A DNA stretch of 64,000 bases from Onthophagus taurus (Eukaryota > Arthropoda > Insecta > Coleoptera > Scarabaeidae): NCBI RefSeq assembly GCF_036711975.1, contig NW_027248941.1, positions 3,100,001-3,164,000 of the forward strand. The letters are read 5' to 3'. Both the position numbers and the translations under genes were made by a program. This document shows positions 1-13,099 of this stretch, one piece after another. The notes beneath the pieces are model-generated. The model ran no database searches. It worked only from the letters and a program-made list of their open reading frames with translations, and was not told the origin of the DNA. Position 1 is the first letter of the stretch, and each line of letters starts with the position of its first letter.

Positions 1-312
1 CTTTCATATTTATTAGTTTAAATTTTTAAAAATTATTTAATAATTAATTTACTTCATTAATTAAAATCCTCAACTTATAAACAATTTAAAAAATAAATTA
101 AATTTATTAATTTAATTAAGCGACATCTCTCATCAATTTTTATAAACCTATAAGCACCATCTCGCGGATTTTTTTATCAACAAAAATAACCTCTATAATA
201 TACATCGCTTTTTTTATTTATCAACTTTTATAATATATAATATATATGTATATGCTTTTACTCAATCCTAATTAATTAATAAATATCATTAAATCATCTT
301 CGCTTCATCAAA

Positions 313-3300
313 CTAATCTCTTAGGTGCGTGTTGGCGTTAACGTCGTCCGATTTAGGTTGTTGGCTTTTCGTTTTGCCTATTGAACAGAAAATGATGCAT
401 ACATTTATTTCTTAAATCTTTTGCGATACTAACCTGCGTAATTCCCCATAAATTCAAGCTGTTGCTTCTTGTGTGCTTCTATTAAAGCGTTTAATTCCGC
501 TTTTTGCCGATTTAGCATCTCCTCGAAAGTTTCCCCCTAAAAAAATAAATTTATTTAAAATAAAAATTAAATGAATTAATTAATCAAAAACAAATAATTA
601 GTAGAGATGCAAAATACAAAGCGATTATTAACCAAATTCTTACCGAATACGTGTAATAACTCTCAACATAATCTTGTAAAGGTACGGTTTTAGCACATCC
701 ACAACATCTAACAATTTCTTTTTCTTTGCTTCGTTTATTAAACTCGAAATTAAACTTGTTTAACGATGCCGGATAATCCAAACTGTTCGTTGAATGAACC
801 GTGTGATACTTATCTTTTAAATGCAAATCAGAAAATAAATTATGCGAAGAAATCGATTGCTTTTGCTTGGAACGCAAAATTTCGGCGGGTTCCATAGGAA
901 CCTTTTGGTAATCATCCGATAATTTTAAATTATGATGTGAGAAAGTCCTCGATTTTAAAGCCATCTTCGATGAATCTGTTTGTAAAGATAACTTCCTAGA
1001 TTTTTCCAAATTCTCCTCATCTTCTTCACCGCTCAACAACAAATTAAATCGAAACGGGGTTATTGGAGATTTCCGTTTTCTTTTATTCCTTATAAACCTC
1101 CTTGGTTCTTTAATCACCAGTTCCGATTGCGTTTTTCCAAACCGATCCCTCAAGTTTGAATTGGTCTCGTAATCATCCGACTCGTAATAATCCGATCCCG
1201 AAATTCCCCTTTTTCTCTCAACGTACTCATAAATATTAGGTAAACTATTCGATAAATTCTCCTTCGTTGGGGGGCACACAACAATATCCGGGATTCTTTG
1301 TTTTGGACGCCGAAAAATCTCCTCCAAACGATTACTTAAATTATCATAACATTGCTTATATTTTTCCGGGGAAATTCGATTAAAGCTATCCGAACTATCC
1401 GAATCATCAGACAATGTCTCGAAGGCTGGATGCATTGATAAACATAACCTCGATGCTACTTTAAGTCGTAACGCTTCCGTTTCCGTTGATGTTTTAGATG
1501 TCGTGAAATTAGCGGTTGAGGTTATGTTTTCGATCTCTCCGATTAATTTCTTTTATTGAAAGTTTTATGAGATGGGGGGTTTTCGAGCAAAAAAAGGAAA
1601 ACAAAAACAACAAAATTAGTTAAATAAAAAATTAGGTTAAATTAAAGGTAAAATAAAATTAAAGATGCAAATAAAGTCAATGCAAATTAGTTTAAATTAA
1701 AAACTACATTTTTTAAAATTAAATCTTGCAAATAAAAAAAATTCTACTTACAACATCTCCAACTCCTAAATTATTCGCATCTGAAATTAAATTAAAAAAA
1801 TTATAATAATAAATAGACATAACCTCCAATTTTTACGTCAAAATGATATTTTGAGGTTAGAATCATCTTTACTTCCACAATACATAAATTTATTAAAATG
1901 TGTACGACCATTTTCGAAGACATCGGCCGTCACCGACACCAAAATATTAAAAAACGTAATTTAGATCTCAACTCATATTGGTATAGCAGGAGATTTCATG
2001 AATCGTGAGTCGATTCTTGGAAGCGGCCGACGTCTTCGAAGTTCACTTTTTGTACTTGTTTCAAGGATGGCTTCTTATAAATCACTAAAATGAAAGATAA
2101 TTAGGTTTTGTACAAAACTAGTACGGGCATTTTTGTAATTCGTGGATAAATAACTATTTTTTAAATGTCAAATTTAGATATTGCGAGGTTATAAACACAG
2201 TTTTAAAATTATAGTTACTAACCTGAAGTTTGCGTACAATAATATGTATTATGTATAGCACTCGTAATGTCGAATTCTTCGGGAATCGAATCATCCTTTT
2301 TCTCCTCCTCAATCGTACCACCCGCCTCCATCGATATCTTCGAATCGGAAGCGGATTTCTCCAAATGCTTCTCAGGTATGGTTAATTGATTCCTATCGGG
2401 TTCGGTGACTAAGCTAACTGCAAACCTACGAACGATTCGAACCTCGGGAGTAGGGGCCACCAATTGACACATCGGTTTTATTTGAGGTTCTTCAATTTTT
2501 TCGTTAATACTTTCTTTCGCAATAAGTTCTGGGGTTTCCTCTTGAACGGGTGATGTGGGTTGTTTGGTTATATCCGGGATGCTTTTTGTGAAATCAACGG
2601 AAACTAACGTTGTTTGAGGGCTTAATGGGCCCTAAAAAAATTGAGTTGATAAATGAAGCATTTTTTTTTAAATTTCAGAGTTACCGGAACTTGTCCTGTC
2701 ATTGTAATCGAAGATAATCGTTGCTGTAATCCTTGGAGGCTATAAACCGAGTCGGGATTTGCGATATTTGTATTCGAACTAAAAAAATTAAAAATTATTT
2801 TATGAAAAAGCATTAAAAATAAACTCACTTTTCAATGGTTAATTTCAAATTGGGCCCATTTTTTTTATCCTTCTCTATACTTCCGTTATCGGCTCCAACC
2901 AAATTCGTTCCATCCACTCCCATTAAATTACTTTGTTTATTAACATTAAAAATATCCCCTTGAGTTTGATTCGTTTGAATCGGGGGCGAAATCGACACCG
3001 GCGCCACCCCTGAGGAACTCACAGAACTAACAACTTGCGGATTTTGACATACAGATGGCGGGCAAACTTGTGACAATGAATTTGATAACGGAATTTGTGG
3101 CACAACAACGGGTAGTTCATGTTGAGATGGAATCGAAGTCGGAATTTGTTGTTGTAACGGAACTTGGTTAGGTTGAGAATCAATTAGATATTGAGGCTGT
3201 GTTGGGATCAATTGATTCGGGATTATTTGCGGGGAGGGTTGACTTTGAGGTATGATTTGAGGAATTTGCGCCTTAAAAATTTCATTTCCAGTTCCAAAAC

Positions 3301-6300
3301 CAACCCCTCCCGAAGCTAATGCACCTTGAAAGCCTCCCGGAATCGCCGGAAGCCCAACATTAACTAAAGGAGTTGTGGCTGGAGGTTGACTTACTGCCAT
3401 CGTAATCGTTGAAACTTGATTTTGTGGAGTTCCAACGCTAAGCGGAACAGGAGTAACCGCCTTTTGACACTTAACTTCGCTTGCAACACTTTCCCTCGGA
3501 GCGTTACTATGCTTTAAATTATCGAGGGATATTTTTAATTGCTCCAAAGTGATCATTTCCGGCCCAATTGGGCCTTGATCTTGTTGCTCCTTAACTTCGC
3601 TCGTTTCCTTTGGGGCTATTTCCAACGTAACTTCTTGATCTTTCTCAATATTCGACGTGATCGGTTTAATTTCAAGCGGGATGGAATCTTTCCGATGAAT
3701 TTCTTTAGTTTCAATTAATTCTTTACTTTCCAACGGCGTATTTCCCCCAGAATCCAGCACTGATTGACCCCCGTAATCCTTATTTTTCGGCATTTCCAAA
3801 TCAGAGAGCACCGGAGTCACCAAAAACCTCGATATTTTCCTTTGCGGAACCTTCGGTTTATTAACATCAACATTTTCATGCTCAATTTCTTTCGGTACTC
3901 CATCCTCGCTTGGTGTAATCTCAGCTTGATCGATTTTATCACCCGGTATCTGATCGGTGTTACATTCGGCATCCTTCGTTTCATTTTGAGATTGATTTGA
4001 GTCAATTTGATTTTCACCGCTAAAAATAACGTTTTGATCTAAATTTGTTGATGAATTATTGTTTTGAATGTAAGTATGCTCCGGGGTGTAATCACTGGCT
4101 GTGCTTGTTTTTCGGGAGACAGTTCCGCAGGAATTTAAGCTTTCCCTACTTTGTAATTGATTTACTTTGTCTGGGAGGCCCGATGTTAATGATTGTTGGA
4201 CGTGCGATGATAATTTGGCGAATTCTTCTTGTTGTAAAGCTGCTATTTGATCGTTTGAGGCATCATCACGCTAAAAAGAATAAATTAATTAATAATACTC
4301 AATTGATCATACTTAAGTGAGGTTATGTCATTTCTTAGAGGCACCAACCCATTATTTACTTTTACTTTTTTTATTATTTTTTTTTAATAAATATTAATTG
4401 TTTTGTTTAAAAATCACATAATAGTTATTCTTCAAACGTTGCAAATAATACGGCGCTAAAGTGAAATGTTCTTTAGCGTTATGGCGCTAAAGTGAAATTT
4501 ACTTTTCCGCTGCTTTGCTTTAACGCTGAAGTACTGTTTTGTTATGTTGATCTTGGCAACCGTCGTTATGCAACAATGCAAAAATTAATTAATATCTAAA
4601 AATAAATTAAATTTTTTTAAATAAATCCCTTTTATGAAATTAAAAACTAGTTGCCATGGTAACAACATAACACACAAAAACTAAAACTTGAAATGTCATC
4701 ATAACTCAACATTTTTTTCATGTTTTTTGTGAATAATTTTTATTTAACATTTTATTTTAAATGGAATTAGATGGAAGTCTTATTCGAGGTGACAAATGGG
4801 GAGAAACGAAAGCTAAGCTTGCGACTTTAAAATCGTCCGATTTCACAATATTAATAAAAGGAATTAGGAATGAGGTAAAACGCATGAAAACGGAAAATAT
4901 GGTTTTCGAACATTTTCTCCAAAAAAACGAACCCGGATTAATATCTGGTATGGAAAAAACGATGCAACACTTACAATCGATGCAAAATCGGTTCGTATCG
5001 GGCATATCAGTAATAAATACGACGAAAAGTAACGAAAAAATAGACGATAGCATCGATAGTAACACCCCCTCTTTAACAGAGCAGAAATTAAAAGGCCCGC
5101 GAATTAATTTCAGTGTCAAAACTGATTTAGCTTTGAGAGATTATGACACGATTCAGGTAAATTTAAAAGAATTTAAAGAGCACGCTCGCAAACTTAAGAA
5201 CAAAATGAGGGCTGAAATTGAAGAAAATAGGATTCGTGGGGCCGAAATTAACGAAACGAAGAGTAACTTCGAGCAACAAATTGTGATTGGCGCTGTTGAA
5301 GAGTTAACCCAAAAGATCCCAGCTGAAAAATTCGTGCGATACATGCAAGAATGGTTAAAAACCTCCGTAATCATCATGGAGAAATTACGTTTACGCAGAA
5401 AGAATTTAAGCACTTCTTTAAGGAAGTTAAAGCTGTTATTCGCCCAAAAAGAAGAGCTTGGGGAAACGGTAACTGAAGCAGATATCGAGCAATTAATAAT
5501 ATCCAACAAAAATTTCTTAGAAGAAATCGACCTAAAGAATAATTGTCTACATGAAATCAAACACATGTCTGGAAAGGTTAATTTAACCTTAACAAAGCAC
5601 AAATATTTATTGGAGGAGCAAGAAACGTTCACGAAATCGATGGAAAGTCAATTAGTGCAAATCAGCAAACAAATGGATTACTTAAATCTCAATTATTACC
5701 ACACCATAAGTGAATTGGATGTGAGCCAAAAAAAATTCGACTACCTCAAAAACGTTATTAAAACATACAAAGTTCCGGAAGTTATGGAATACATCAGAAA
5801 GAAGAGTGAACTTGCAGAGTACAAGAAACGCATGAAAGTGTGGAGAAGGAAGGTTAACATACAAAACATCATGTTGCACACTTATTGTAACGCTATGTGC
5901 CAATTAACGGGTAGTGAAGCAGTTAAAAATGAATGGTTAACGAAAAAAATATTCTCGGTTGACGACGATTACTTACCCCAAGATTTAAATTTGATCATTA
6001 AAAGAGGAAGATTTAGCATGTCGAATTTAAGCAGATCGAATTCAAGGTTTAATAGCAAATTATTAATGAAAAAATGATTTTGTTTAGAGGTTATGTTAAT
6101 TTAATAAAGTTTTTTTTAATAATTTAACTCACCTGTTAGTTTAATTCGATTAATTAAATCAATTTAAAGAATTTTTAGGTTATGTTATTGTTTGTATTGA
6201 CATATTTCAATATTCAGAGGAACCAACCTAATTTTCTTCCAACTTAATTCATTATATTAATATAAAAATTAATTTTTAATTAAAAAGTGATTTAGTTTAG

Positions 6301-9300
6301 AGGTTATGTTAACGTCATTATACTTTTTTAATATAATAAAATCAATTTGAAAAAAATTTCAAGAAAAACTAAGGTTATGTTATTATTTCTATTGATATAT
6401 CAATTTTCAGAGAAACCAACCTAATTTTTTTTAACCTCTAAATCTATAATTAATTACTAATTGATTTTATTAATATAAAAATGTAACTTTTCCTTTATTA
6501 ATTAAAAATACTCACTGATTTATGTCTACGATGGGTTTTTCTCGAAGTTTGCCTCGTCAACGAAGCATGTCGTACCTGATTATATTAAATCAAGTACGAA
6601 GCGGCACAAATAAAGTTCATATTTTGTTATAAATTAAAAAATAACCTCTTTTATAGTAATTAAGAAGTAATCTTACCTTTTGGACGTATCGTTGAGATTG
6701 ATCCGGGTTCTCGTAAAACCTCGAAAAGATCTCCCCCAAATGATCATCAACATTACGCACCTCATCGTCTTTAAAATCATTCTCTCTCAACAGCTTCCCT
6801 TTCACATCTTCCAAATTCGAATCGAAACGGTTAAACTCAAAATTCACCGTTGATTTCTTCGAAATCAACTGACACTCAACAGTCCCGTCCAAATGGACCT
6901 TTTTCACAACGATTTTTAACGTAGACGTACTCCGTTGTTTATGACTTACGTTTTCTTTACTTGATCCCGAAGTTAATGAACCACTTGTTGTTGTGGTTGA
7001 TGATGAAGAGGATAACTTTTTTTCTTCCGACGATGCCTCACTTGATATTGCAGTTGCTAATAATGGTGGTTTAGTTTCAATTGGGTCAATTACGGGTTGT
7101 TGCTCCGTGATTGTTTGTAAATTTACAACTTGTTGTTGTGGTGGGGGAGTTTCCTCAGAAATTTCTTGGATTAATTGTTGTTGTTGAATAAAATCGGTGT
7201 GAGTTGGTGGTTGAGATACGGAAGACATTCGACGTTGATCGGTTGGCTCAAAATTCGACATTGGTGGTAACGATACTGTTGACAATCTAAAAATTAATTT
7301 GAATTAATCGAAATATAATTAAAATTAAAAAAAAATTTATGCAATTTATTTTAGGTTGTCACAAAAAAAAATTTTAGGTTATGTTAAGTTAATTTTTTAA
7401 TCACCTATGATAATCTTGTCCTTGAAGCACCATCGTCACGTGATGGTTCAACTCGCTCAAATTACACGGCGCCTTTTTTTCTTGATACGCTTCCATCGGG
7501 GGCGCAACAAGTTGTTGAACCACCGTCGAAACAACTTGCCCCGTTGACGTTTGCGGATAAAATTGCGATTGTTGTTGCCCCGATTGTTGAAAAACCCCGT
7601 CAGTTTGCATAATCGCACCCATTCCTTGTTGACTCGGAGCTTGTTGAGCAAATTGATAACTTAATTGCTGCTGCGATTGTTGCTGAAAATGCTGCTGATT
7701 AATTACACCATTATCAACAGGTTGAGATGGTTGTTGAGGCGGGGGAACCACTTGGGACGGTTGTTGCTGAACCGGTTGTTGTTGAATCACTTGAGAAGGT
7801 TGTTGGATTATTTGGGATTGTTGGGTTATCATTTGGGAAGGCTGCTGCTGATTAATTTGAGCTGGTTGAACGATTTGTTGAGAAATCGGTTGCTGTATTT
7901 GTTGTTGAGGAATATGTTGTATTTGCTGCTGAGGAATTTGTTGCTGTATTTGAGGTTGTTGAGAAATTTGCTGCTGTATTTGAGGTTGCTGCGAAATTTG
8001 TTGCTGTATTTGGGGTTGTTGCGAAATTTGCTGCTGTATTTGAGGTTGCTGAGAAATTTGCTGCTGTATTTGAGGTTGCTGTATTTGGGGTTGTTGCGAA
8101 ATTTGCTGCTGTATTTGAGGTTGCTGTGAAATTTGTTGCTGTATTTGAGGTTGCTGCGAAATTTGTTGCTGTATTTGGGGTTGTTGCGAAATTTGTTGCT
8201 GTATTTGAGGTTGCTGTGAAATTTGTTGCTGTATTTGAGGTTGCTGCGAAATTTGTTGCTGTATTTGAGGTTGCTGCGAAATTTGTTGCTGTATTTGAGG
8301 TTGTTGCGAAATTTGTTGCTGTATTTGAGGTGGCTGTGAAATTTGTTGTTGTATTTGAGGTTGCTGTGAAATTTGTTGCTGTATTTGAGGTTGTTGGGAA
8401 ATCTGTTGCTGCATTTGAGGTTGTTGGGAAATCTGTTGCTGTATTTGAGGTTGCTGCGAAATCTGTTGCTGTATTTGAGGTTGCTGGGGAATCTGTGGTT
8501 GTATTTGGGATTGTTGTGAAATTTGTTGTTGCAGTTGTGATTGTTGGGGTATTTGTTGTTGCTGTGGAGGAATCTGTTGTTGAATTTGAGATTGTTGTTG
8601 AAGTTGCGGTTGTTGGGGTATTTGTTGCTGCTGCATTTGAGTTTGTTGGGGTATCTGTTGTTGAAGTTGTGGTTGTTGGGTGATCTGTTGTTGGGGTATT
8701 TGTTGCTGCTGAATTTGAGACTGTTGAGGCATCTGTTGTTGAAGCTGTGGTTGTTGAGGAATCTGCTGTTGGGGAATTTGTTGCTGAATCTGCGATTGTT
8801 GGGGTATTTGCTGTTGTATTTGCGATTGTTGGGGCATTTGCTGTTGTATTTGCGATTGTTGGGGCATTTGCTGTTGTATTTGCGATTGTTGAGGCATTTG
8901 TGATTGCTGGGGAATCTGTTGTTGTATTTGAGGCTGTTGGGGAATCTGTTGTTGCTGGGGAATTTGTTGTTGAGCAATTTGCTGCTGTTGGGGAATTTGT
9001 TGTTGAGGAATTTGTTGCTGCTGTTGAATTTGCCCCATATGTTGACCTTGAAGTGGCTGTTGCAAACTCATTTGAGGCTGTTGTTGTCCATAACCTGACT
9101 GGGTATACATTTGTTGTTGTTGCTGAGCCTGCATATACTGTTGTTGCTGTTGTTGAACGTAACCAACATCTTGTTGCAAAGAACTTTGACTTGCTTGTTG
9201 TTGCAACTGTGGTTGTTGTTGTTGCTGCTGCATCTGATTTTGCTGCTGCATCTGATTTTGTTGTTGCAACTGATTTTGTTGCTGCAATTGATTCTGTTGC

Positions 9301-12300
9301 TGCTGCTGAAAATAAATATCTTGCTGAGAAATCTGTTGTTGAATTTGTTGGACCATCATCTGTTGTGCAACATCGCCATGCTCCAAAATCTGTTGCAATT
9401 GAGGTCTATTAGTCGTAGACAGCCGATGAGATTGAGGTTGGTCGTCGGATTGCTGTTGCTGTTGTTGCTGCGATTGTTGCTGAATATCTTGTTGTTGGAT
9501 TTGTTGCAAATGAAGCAACTCTTGCGGAGTGGGAGCTTGCGTGATCGAATTCCTATGTTCTATAATCTGATTTTGTCCCAAATCCTGCATCGGAAAATTA
9601 ATCCGATGAGTCTCTTGCAGCATTTGTTGCTTTTGCAAATCAATCTGGCTATCAACGCTCAACCTATGTTCTTGTTGGGGAGGCGGATTTTGCAACAATT
9701 CAGGTTGGGAAATCGTCGATAACCGATGTTGGGCGTCCTGCTGGATTTGCAAGAACTCCGCTTGTTGGGGTTGTTGCAGATTTTGTTGGATGTAAGGTTG
9801 CTGAATCGCCGTCTTATGAATAATCGGTTGCTGTTGGACCGGCTCAACTGATTGCTGACGTTGTATTCCTTGATTTTGATTCGCCTCCGAAAAATCTTGC
9901 AAAATCGTCGTGTTCGGTTGCTGGAAATTATCACTTTGAGGTTGATAATTATTTTGGGGATAATTCGCATTTTGTTGTTGTTGAGGTAACCCAACAATTT
10001 GTTGCTGTTGCTGTACTTGTTGTTGCTGAACTTGTTGCTGTACTTGCTGTTGCACTTGTTGTTGCACTTGTTGTTGAACTTGTTGTTGAACTTGTTGTTG
10101 CACTTGTTGTTGAACTTGTTGTTGTTGAAGATATTGCAAATACTGCAACTGTTGGGCTTCCTTTAATTTCTCTTGTTCATGTTTTTCTTTCGTAATTTGA
10201 TTAATTTGAACTCTCAAAACCTTCGCAACGATTTTAGCGTCCTCATCAAAGACAATGCCCGATTTGGCCATCTCCTCGGCAATAGTATCGATTCGATCCG
10301 AGTCAATATCGAATTCAAATTGAATCGCCTCGTTCTCTTTATGTTTATGCGTGCGCTTTTTCGGGTCGATAACGCGGAGACGAAACGTTAATTTGCTATT
10401 TTCCTGGGAGAGGAGCTCAATTTTTAATCCGAGGTCTTCCTCGAAGAACGGGTGGACCAATAAATCTTTAACGCGCGGTCTATCTTCTTTTCGGGGTTTA
10501 ATACAACTCTCAATAACGTCCCTTACTTCGGAACTTTCGACTTTATCGAAAGAAGCAGGTTTCACCCCCTAAAAAAAATTTAATCAACAAAAAACTAATT
10601 TAATTTAATTGAATTTACCGAAATAACTTTTTTGTAGATTTGAGCCGGCCCCGAACACTCCGAATAAGGATATTCACTCGTTGCCATCTCCAACATGCAC
10701 ATTCCAAAAGCGTAAACATCCACACCTTCATCGTAATGCTCCTCGTACATCTCCGGGGCCATAAACTCGGGGGTTCCGATAACGGATTTTGCGAAACTCC
10801 GATTTTTTAATGTTGCCAGTCCTAAATCGCCAATTTTAACTGAACCCGTCGTTCCGGTGATGAAAATGTTATCGCATTTTAAGTCCCTGTGGATGATTGG
10901 AGGTGATCTCGAGTGCAAAAATGATAATCCTTTTAAGATCTGCCGACACCATGACTTCAAAACTTTGGGGTTAATTTTTTTGAACCTCCTTAAATAAGTT
11001 TTTAGCGTCCCACTCAGCATTAATTCGGTGACCAAAACGATGTTTTTCTTTTTTGCAATCGTCATCGACTCCCAATAGTTGTAAAACCTAACGATGTTGG
11101 GGTGTTGTAGCTTTTTGAGCATCTCAGCTTCTTCTCGGAAGCGTTGCCTCTCGGTTTTATTTAATTTTTTTTCTTGTAATTCGCACCAAGCAACCGCGAC
11201 CCCAGTTTGGGTGTCAAGACCGCGATAAACGGTTTTAAAGGAACCCCTCCCAATCTCTTCCTCATATTTAAAGAAGCGACCGCAGGGGCTAACCGCAATC
11301 GGTTTATAAACATCATCTTCGTCTTTAACTTCCGTGGGGAATTCGATTACTGGTTGTTCTGATTCTAAATTACTCTCGGTGACATCGACGTTTTGGTGGA
11401 GCATATCGATGGTTTGATCAGTGATTTCCACCATTTCTGGAGCGCATTTGCTGAAGATGTTTTTGGGGAGGTTGTATTTTGCGTCGTATGGCACCAATTG
11501 CATCTCACCTACAATCAAAGAGCATTAAAAAATAATCTTATAATTTTAATTAAACCCACCTTGCGGAAAATCAGAATCATCATCAGCGTTTGAATCGGTT
11601 TCAACTCGAATACACTGAGTAACCCCGCCGTGTTTAACACTTTTATCCTTTTTCTTAACCTTAGTTTTTTCCCGAACGATTTTATCCACGGCATCAGTAA
11701 TTTCGGATAAAATCAGCCCGGCAGCCAATCTAGAATCGCTCATCTCCGAGCAAGTGTCGTAATACTCCTCCTCGTATTCCTCCTCAACAAAACCACCAGC
11801 ATCATCCAACAAATTATCAGACCCGCTCTCTTTCAACTTGGGCACATAAAGAACCGGGACTAAATTAGGAGTATCACATCGAATATTTCCGTTCCCAGAT
11901 GGGATCGGTGACTTTGGCTTTTGTTCGATGCTTTCCTGATCGCCGCTAAATCGAATACATTTCGAGCTATCATGCGTTAAAATCCGCGTGGCAGAATCTA
12001 AAATGTCGTTAACAAAAACGGAAGCGAAACTCCGCAACCCCTTCTCAGAGATATCCGAAATCACTTTTTTCTTTTCCTCCGGGATATGAACTTTTTTGCC
12101 GATTTCCCCCGATTTTTTTAAATCGAAATCCAAATTCTCTCCGTGGCAAAAATGAACGTTGTCGAAACTTTTTCGAAACACCGCCAAATTGTCGATTATA
12201 TCATCGTAAGGAATCGAACTGCAACTTTGTGTGCGTGATTTCTTTCCCCCACCTGAACTTGATGACGATTCTTCCGGAATTATTTTCGTAAACGTATACC

Positions 12301-13099
12301 TATATAAATAAAAATAATTTAAAAAAAATTAATTTATTTCTTAAAATTAATATTAATTTAAAAAAAAATTTATCTGTCATTTTTGACATTTCAAATTTTT
12401 GTTAATTAAATTTGTTAATAAAAAATAATCAATTCCTAAATCAAATTGAGGTTCTTATTCGTTATTAAGTCCTTTTTCAAATAAATGTAATAATAATAAA
12501 CACAAAATAAGTTTTAACCTCACTTTTATAATAACAACATAACCTCAATTAAATAATTACCGATTTAAACTTGTAGTTTTAGTAGAATCAACCGTTGTAG
12601 TAACTTCCCGCTTCTTAACGCAAGTAATATCTTCCGGAGAACTCGAATCGGTAGTAAAATGCCCCGAAGCTCTGGATCCACCACCCTCCTTCTTATCCTT
12701 CCTCAATTTCTTCCTGGTGGAGGCCGGCTTATTCCTAGATTTATTCTTCAATTTACTCCCAGCTTTATTACTAACAATCCCTTCATCCTCCGTGCTATTC
12801 GTACTAATCCTATGGGGTCTCCTTTCAACTTGCCTTTTTATCACACTCTCATCGATCGTTAAATAACCTTTACTTGACGTGGATTCTAACGGATCCGAAG
12901 ATGGATCGTCGTGATCGATGTACTCGATACTTTCCGGGTAATCAAGCGGGTGTTTAACGTTAACAATATCAGCCGGTTTCTCTTCGGATGGAAATTTTGC
13001 TTCAATTTGCTTCGTTTGAAGGAAGGTAGGTTTTTTTTTCGAGATTTCTTTATGCTTTTTATTTTCTTTTGGTGTAAGTGGTTTTGATGAAGATTTTTG
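313..13099 (-). CDS. Wnk: WNK (with-no-lysine) Ser/Thr protein kinase, very long isoform
   Basis: Kinase that activates SPAK/OSR1-type kinases (Frayed in insects) to control cation-chloride cotransport. Exons in minus order, all phase-consistent: 12561-13099, 11560-12254 (an acceptor at 12301 is out of phase), 10619-11508, 7405-10568, 6677-7286, 6516-6575, 2829-4270, 2685-2778, 2223-2631, 1752-1780, 644-1549, 434-536, 313-377; together 3,002 codons including stop. The kinase domain (exon 10619-11508) shows the WNK hallmarks: lysine in the glycine loop ([11 protein letters not shown]), cysteine in place of the usual lysine (VAWCEL), [15 protein letters not shown] in place of DFG, and activation loop [14 protein letters not shown] first OSR1-like CCT domain follows the kinase; a second lies in exon 6677-7286. 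SPAK-docking RFxV motifs are RFLV (3818-3829) and RFAV (2416-2427). The C-terminus is a short coiled coil. No in-frame ATG lies in the 5'-most exon, so the start is further upstream. Exon 644-1549 could be alternative. Confidence 0.93.
4650..4663. promoter_or_regulatory. RFX-type X-box, perfect palindrome
   Basis: GTTGCCATGGTAAC matches the X-box consensus bound by RFX factors, with both half-sites complete. It lies 98 bases before the ATG of the CCDC113-like gene, the distance at which X-boxes sit in front of ciliary genes. A weaker half-site (GGCAAC) lies near 4555. Confidence 0.75.
4761..6077 (+). CDS. Coiled-coil ciliary protein, CCDC113 type (DUF4201 family)
   Basis: Intronless 438-codon frame lying wholly inside the 2.2-kb Wnk intron between 4271 and 6515, on the opposite strand. 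Almost all alpha-helical and charged. The centre (residues about 200-385) fits the CCDC96/CCDC113 domain: [10 protein letters not shown], then [17 protein letters not shown], then a long heptad-rich stretch ending near [16 protein letters not shown]113 proteins are axonemal and centriolar-satellite components needed for motile cilia and sperm flagella; in insects that means sperm and chordotonal neurons. The ATG at 4761 is the first in frame, follows an AT-rich leader and lies 98 bases after an X-box. Lack of introns may mean an old retrocopy or intron loss. The family is assigned from motif memory, so orthology to CCDC113 rather than CCDC96 is likely but not proven. Confidence 0.75.
   Translation: MELDGSLIRGDKWGETKAKLATLKSSDFTILIKGIRNEVKRMKTENMVFEHFLQKNEPGLISGMEKTMQHLQSMQNRFVSGISVINTTKSNEKIDDSIDSNTPSLTEQKLKGPRINFSVKTDLALRDYDTIQVNLKEFKEHARKLKNKMRAEIEENRIRGAEINETKSNFEQQIVIGAVEELTQKIPAEKFVRYMQEWLKTSVIIMEKLRLRRKNLSTSLRKLKLLFAQKEELGETVTEADIEQLIISNKNFLEEIDLKNNCLHEIKHMSGKVNLTLTKHKYLLEEQETFTKSMESQLVQISKQMDYLNLNYYHTISELDVSQKKFDYLKNVIKTYKVPEVMEYIRKKSELAEYKKRMKVWRRKVNIQNIMLHTYCNAMCQLTGSEAVKNEWLTKKIFSVDDDYLPQDLNLIIKRGRFSMSNLSRSNSRFNSKLLMKK
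7905..8500 (-). repeat. 30-bp tandem repeat encoding a glutamine-rich decapeptide in Wnk
   Basis: About 17 head-to-tail copies of a 30-bp unit encode [10 protein letters not shown] with rare substitutions (P for Q, M for I, one unit shortened). The copies differ mainly at synonymous third positions. The array continues toward 9000 as a looser QIPQQ/QMPQQ pattern and ends in plain CAA/CAG runs up to 10130. It lies between the two CCT domains of Wnk. Confidence 0.9.

Noticed and set aside
4153-4560. Direct repeat GGCGCTAAAGTGAAAT (about 4451 and 4482) as a regulatory element of the nested gene
   Set aside because: Only two copies and no known factor; recorded but not claimed.
7665-9722. Several long plus-strand frames opposite the Wnk glutamine exon (Leu- or Val-rich products)
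   Set aside because: They are antisense images of CAA/CAG-rich codons; the minus frame has the kinase, CCT domains and splice sites.
12255-12301. Wnk exon starting at 12301 after ATATAG
   Set aside because: Joins out of phase to the preceding exon (ends AAT CG); the acceptor at 12255-12256 keeps frame. A separate upstream exon or alternative transcript using 12301 remains possible.
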